From assembly GCF_900115295.1 (NCBI RefSeq), contig NZ_FOVZ01000002.1, positions 496,001 to 560,000 of the forward strand: a stretch of 64,000 nt of DNA, given 5' to 3'. Every line of letters starts with the position of its first letter. Position 1 is the stretch's first letter. Under the pieces are notes generated by a model, which was not told the DNA's origin, ran no database searches, and worked only from the letters and a program-made list of their open reading frames with translations. The translations under genes were made by a program, and so were the position numbers. Origin of the DNA: Sphingomonas sp. OK281. Its GTDB lineage: Bacteria; Pseudomonadota; Alphaproteobacteria; Sphingomonadales; Sphingomonadaceae. Shown piece after piece: positions 60,523-64,000 of the stretch.

Positions 60523-62144
60523 GGGCTCTTCGTCTTGTGGGTGCTGCCACCCTGCTGGCTGCGTCCCCCGCCTTCGCGCAAGTCTCGCCGGACCGACTGT
60601 CGGCCGACGTCAAGACGCTCGCCTCCGACTCGTTCGAGGGCAGGGCGCCCGGAACGCCGGGCGAGACCAAGACGATCGCGTGGTTGATCGCGCAGTTCAA
60701 GGCGATGAAGGCGCAACCCGGCGGGCCGGGCGGCAGCTGGACGCAACCCGTGCCGCTCGTCCACACCCGGATGGGCTCGGGCACCGTCCGCGCTGGCGAT
60801 ATCGCGCTGGTGCAGGGGCGTGATGTCTATCTCAGCACCGTCCGTGGGGTCGACCGCGTCGCCATTGCAAACGCACCGATGGTGTTCGTCGGCTACGGCG
60901 TCAGCGCGCCCGAGCGCGGCTGGGACGACTTCAAGGGCCTCGACCTCAAGGGTAAGGTCGCCGTGTTCCTCGTCAACGACCCCGATTTCGAGGCGGTCGC
61001 GGGCGACGATGCGAAGGGCAGGTTCGGCGATCGCCGGATGACCTATTATGGCCGCTGGACGTACAAATACGAGGAGGCCGCGCGACGTGGCGCGGTCGGC
61101 GCGCTGATCGTTCACGACACGGCGGGCGCGGGGTACGGCTGGAACACCGTCACCGCCCCCGCCGGCGAGAATTACGACATCGTTCGGAAGGATCCCGAGT
61201 CGCGGGTGATGCTCCAGGGCTGGCTCGAAGGCGGCGCGGCGACCCGGTTGTTCGCAGCCTCGGGCCTCGACCTGGCGGCGTTGCGCAAGACGGCGCGGCG
61301 GAGCGACTTCCGCCCGGTCGCGCTGAAGCAGGCGTTCACCACCGACCTGCCGGTCAGGCACGACACCGCCGTAAGCCAGAACGTGCTGGCCAAGCTGCCG
61401 GGCACGAAGCACGCGGACGAAATCGTGATGTTCGGCGCGCACTGGGACGCCTACGGCATTGGCACGCCCGATGCGCAGGGGCGGACGATCCGACCCGGCG
61501 CGAACGACGACGGGCTCGGCGTGGCGGGCGTGCTCGAACTCGCGCGCACCTTCGCCAAGGCACCGCGCACCGATCGCAGCCTCGTGTTCGCATTGTGGAG
61601 TGGCGAGGAGCGCGGGCTGCTCGGCTCGGAAACCTATGCGGTGAACCCGGTCTATCCGGCGGCCAAGACGGTCGCCAACCTGACGCTCGATATCCTCCAG
61701 ACGGCGGGGCCTGCAAAGGACGTGATGCTCGTCGGCGCCGGCCAGAACAGTCTCGAAGACATGCTGGGTGAGGCCGCGAAGGCGCAAGGTCGCGTCGTCA
61801 CCCCCGAAGCGCTCCCCGAACGCGGGCTGTTCTACCGCGCCGACCATTTCTCGGTCGCGCGCCGCGGTGTGCCGACGCTGCTGCTGATGGCGATCAGCGG
61901 CGCGCCCGATCTGGTCGCGGGCGGCCGGACCGCGGGGCAGGCGTGGCTCGATGGCTATATGAAATGCTACCACCAGACGTGCGACGCGTGGGGCGCGGAC
62001 TGGGATCTGCGCGGCGCTGCGCAGGACGTGGACCTGTTCAAGACGATCGGCACGAAGCTGGCAAACAGCCGGTCGTGGCCGGAATGGCGCGACGGCTCGG
62101 AGTTCAAGTCGGTGCGGGGTGAGACGGCCGGGGAGCGAAAGTAA
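60519..62144 (+). CDS. Secreted M28-family metallopeptidase
   Basis: This 541-aa protein has a signal peptide ending SPAFAQVS and a protease-associated insert (residues ~110-260). The M28 zinc-peptidase domain follows: MFGAHWDAYGIGTP with the first metal His and Asp, PGANDDGLGVAGVLELAR, VFALWSGEERGLLGSETYAV with the catalytic and ligand Glu residues, and RADHFSVARRGVPTLLL. It should trim peptides in the periplasm as an aminopeptidase. Coupled by overlap to the MAPEG gene upstream; a long repeat block follows. Confidence 0.94.
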   Translation: MRALRLVGAATLLAASPAFAQVSPDRLSADVKTLASDSFEGRAPGTPGETKTIAWLIAQFKAMKAQPGGPGGSWTQPVPLVHTRMGSGTVRAGDIALVQGRDVYLSTVRGVDRVAIANAPMVFVGYGVSAPERGWDDFKGLDLKGKVAVFLVNDPDFEAVAGDDAKGRFGDRRMTYYGRWTYKYEEAARRGAVGALIVHDTAGAGYGWNTVTAPAGENYDIVRKDPESRVMLQGWLEGGAATRLFAASGLDLAALRKTARRSDFRPVALKQAFTTDLPVRHDTAVSQNVLAKLPGTKHADEIVMFGAHWDAYGIGTPDAQGRTIRPGANDDGLGVAGVLELARTFAKAPRTDRSLVFALWSGEERGLLGSETYAVNPVYPAAKTVANLTLDILQTAGPAKDVMLVGAGQNSLEDMLGEAAKAQGRVVTPEALPERGLFYRADHFSVARRGVPTLLLMAISGAPDLVAGGRTAGQAWLDGYMKCYHQTCDAWGADWDLRGAAQDVDLFKTIGTKLANSRSWPEWRDGSEFKSVRGETAGERK

Positions 62145-62162
62145 GACCCTTCCCCCGTTGGT

Positions 62163-62390
62163 AACCACCCCGGCGAAGGCCGGGGCCCAATTGGAAAGGT
62201 TGTCGTAACGGGGCGCGGCCTACGCCAAACTTCGTCCCCAAATTGGGCCCCGGCCTTCGCCGGGGTGGGGCCGTTGAATGGTGGTGCTCCTGTTTCTTGT
62301 TCCCCCGCGAAGGCGGGGGCCCAGGGGCCAAGCGTACCGCCCCTGGTTGAGTCTGGGCCCCCGCCTCCGCGGGGGAACAGCTAGGTTTAC
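62163..62390. repeat. Composite palindromic repeat (GGCCCCGGC family)
   Basis: Forward and inverted ~33-bp units (62163-62198 and 62240-62275) are followed by a double-stem module (62298-62390: CCCCCGCGAAGGCGGGGG and CCCCCGCCTCCGCGGGGG). It fills the convergent gap between the M28 peptidase and the hydrolase genes. Same modules as at 13441 and 45899. Confidence 0.87.
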
Positions 62391-62399
62391 AAGCGGACG

Positions 62400-63077
62400 T
62401 TATCCCGCCAGCGCCCGATCGCTAACGAACATATTCGTCGCCCGCTCATGCGCGAACGTGCTCGCCGGCCCGTGCCCCGGGATGAAGCTCGTATCGCTCC
62501 CCAGCGGCCACAGCTTCTCGACGATCGACTTCACCAGCGTCTCGTGATTCCCCCCAGGCATGTCCGAGCGCCCGACCGACCCCTGGAACAGCACATCCCC
62601 CACCTGCGCGAACTTCGATGGCGCGTGGTGGAAGATCACGTGCCCCTCGGTATGCCCAGGCGTCTCGTACACATCGAGCACGAGGTCCCCGACCGACACC
62701 GTATCGCCCTCGACCAGCCACCGGTCCGGCTCGAAATTGACTCCCGAAATCCCGTATTTCGGCCCGTCCTGATCGAGCCGCTGCAACCAGAAGCGATCCG
62801 CCTCATGCGGGCCCTCGATCGGCACGCCGAGATCGTTCGACAGCCGCTTGGCACCGCCGGCATGATCGATATGCCCGTGCGTCAGCAAAATCTTCTCGAC
62901 CGTCACCCCGGCCTGTTCGACCGCCGCCATGATCCGCGGCAGGTCGCCGCCCGGATCGATCACCGCCGCCTTCATCGTCGCGGTGCACCAGATAATCGTG
63001 CAGTTCTGCTGGATCGGCGTGACCGGCACGATGGCAGCACGGAGCGGGGGCGCAGCGCGGAGGGGAGGATTTGTCAT
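62400..63077 (-). CDS. Metallo-beta-lactamase-fold hydrolase (glyoxalase II-like)
   Basis: This 225-aa protein shows VTPIQQNCTIIWCT, the metal motif LTHGHIDHAGGAKRL (HxHxDH), PGHTEGHVIFHH, VGDVLFQGSVGRSD and FIPGHGPASTF with the last metal His. It belongs to the GloB-like/hydroxyacylglutathione hydrolase group. The substrate may be a glutathione thioester but cannot be assigned. The ATG at 63077 (MTNPPLRAAP) is chosen over a longer frame that is not protein-like. Confidence 0.92.
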   Translation of the reverse strand: MTNPPLRAAPPLRAAIVPVTPIQQNCTIIWCTATMKAAVIDPGGDLPRIMAAVEQAGVTVEKILLTHGHIDHAGGAKRLSNDLGVPIEGPHEADRFWLQRLDQDGPKYGISGVNFEPDRWLVEGDTVSVGDLVLDVYETPGHTEGHVIFHHAPSKFAQVGDVLFQGSVGRSDMPGGNHETLVKSIVEKLWPLGSDTSFIPGHGPASTFAHERATNMFVSDRALAG

Positions 63078-63157
63078 GCCGCTGAAATAGGATAGCGATC
63101 CCGTTGGAGCAATCGCCGCTTGCGGTTTGCCCCGTGCCCCGTGCAACAGTCGCGGCG

Positions 63158-64000
63158 ATGTGGACCGCGCCCTTCGTTTTGCTCGATGACGCCCGCGAGG
63201 GGGGCGCTCCTGCACGATTGTACCGCGACCCGGTCCGGATCGTCCGCGCCGATACGCTCGCCGAGGTCCGCCCTGCGCTCGATGCGTTACGAAACGCCCG
63301 CGCGGAGGGCCTGCACGCTGCCGGCTACCTCACCTACGAAGCCGGCGCGGCACTCGCGTCGAGGCCAGTCGACGTCCGCACCGAAGGCCCGCTGCTCTGG
63401 TTCGGCCTGTTCGCCGAGTACCGGACGATAGCGCCCGAAGACGTTGCCGGCTTGCTCCCCGACCCCGCCGGCGCCTGGACCGGTGCGCCTGAGCCGCTGA
63501 TCGACCGCGACACCTACGACGCCAGCCTGACGCGCGTGCTCGACCTGATCGCGGCGGGCGACATCTACCAGGCCAACCTCACCTTCGCCGCCAGCGTGCC
63601 GTTCGTCGGCGACCCGCTCGCGCTCTATGCCCGGCTGCGGAGTCAGGCCCGCGCAGGGTACGGTGCGCTGATCGATACCGGCGAGACGCGCTTCCTGTCG
63701 CTCTCGCCCGAACTCTTCTTCGCGCTCGATGGCGACACGCTCACCTGCCGCCCGATGAAGGGCACCGCGCCGCGCGGCGACACGCCCGATGCCGACCGTG
63801 CGCTCGCCGAAGCGCTCGCGGCCGACCCGAAGCAGCGCGCCGAGAACCTCATGATCGTCGACCTGATGCGCAACGACCTGTCGCGCGTCGCTACGCAGGT
63901 CGCGGTCCCCGATTTGTTCACCGTCGAGACCTATCCGACCGTCCACCAGATGACCTCGACCGTCACCGCAACCTTGAAACCCGACTGCGACGCGGTGGAC
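63158..64000 (+). CDS. pabB: Aminodeoxychorismate synthase component I (partial, 5' part)
   Basis: The first 281 codons are in the window; the gene runs off the right edge. The chorismate-binding fold is clear: RDTYDASLTRVLDLIAAGDI, YQANLTFAA, FLSLSPELFFALDGDTLTCR, PMKGTAPRGDTPDADRALAE and ENLMIVDLMRNDLSRVA. It makes 4-amino-4-deoxychorismate for folate. The N-terminus (MWTAPFVLLDDAREGGAPAR) matches sphingomonad PabB, in which a PabC-like part often follows at the C-terminus; that cannot be seen here. Confidence 0.93.
   Translation, partial: MWTAPFVLLDDAREGGAPARLYRDPVRIVRADTLAEVRPALDALRNARAEGLHAAGYLTYEAGAALASRPVDVRTEGPLLWFGLFAEYRTIAPEDVAGLLPDPAGAWTGAPEPLIDRDTYDASLTRVLDLIAAGDIYQANLTFAASVPFVGDPLALYARLRSQARAGYGALIDTGETRFLSLSPELFFALDGDTLTCRPMKGTAPRGDTPDADRALAEALAADPKQRAENLMIVDLMRNDLSRVATQVAVPDLFTVETYPTVHQMTSTVTATLKPDCDAVD

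Noticed and set aside
13441..62390. CRISPR array
   Set aside because: Repeats are palindromic, irregularly spaced and of variable order; there are no regular unique spacers and no cas genes.

Overview
The window is typical of a free-living, GC-rich alphaproteobacterium of the Sphingomonadales, most like Sphingomonas. The signs are large TonB-dependent receptors, the rpmF-plsX-fabH-ihfA-merR operon order, a MucR-type regulator, remnants of a GTA-like phage cluster, and many copies of modular intergenic palindromes. The species assignment is inference; no 16S rRNA gene is present.

Layout. 1-3738: a carboxylate-type operon on the minus strand (LysR regulator, CitMHS-type transporter, AtuA-like DUF1446 protein, and the first codons of its small partner). 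3870-10613: a secreted GH3 glycosidase, a secreted type-B carboxylesterase and a TonB receptor, likely handling an external glycan or ester. 11041-16220: tRNA-Thr, a 45-aa basic protein, an aminopeptidase P, an oligopeptidase B-like protease and a hotdog thioesterase. 16372-25040: PEP carboxylase, an EF-hand lipoprotein, an HNH endonuclease, glutamyl-Q tRNA(Asp) synthetase, small membrane proteins, a cobalamin adenosyltransferase and an egtB-egtD ergothioneine pair. 25143-29680: an accessory stretch with a secreted protein, a series of five co-oriented small genes each followed by a related ~55-bp repeat, and a DUF1176 lipoprotein. 29752-36760: 3-hydroxybutyryl-CoA dehydrogenase, a second TonB receptor, a BamA-family protein and two small overlapping ORFs. 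36929-39529: a LOV-PAS-GAF hybrid histidine kinase. 39873-41318: an AT-rich P-loop ATPase gene that looks acquired. 41324-45170: class I ribonucleotide reductase (nrdB, two small membrane proteins, DUF2171, nrdA). 45171-46401: a 1.2-kb geneless zone packed with palindromic repeats. 46402-49018: an in-frame chimera of a phage major capsid N-terminus and a GTA-type tail protein C-terminus, then DUF2793. 49138-55393: an OmpA porin and a signalling block (PilZ, FixJ-type regulator, MASE1-like histidine kinase, diguanylate cyclase). 56153-59841: MucR and the lipid/ribosomal operon. 60079-64000: a MAPEG protein, an M28 peptidase, a metallo-beta-lactamase-fold hydrolase and the start of pabB.

The best candidates for something undescribed are the ORF-plus-repeat series at 26164-28494, the capsid-tail chimera at 46402-48492, and the isolated AT-rich ATPase at 39873-41318. 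All calls come from reading the sequence and family knowledge; no search was run.
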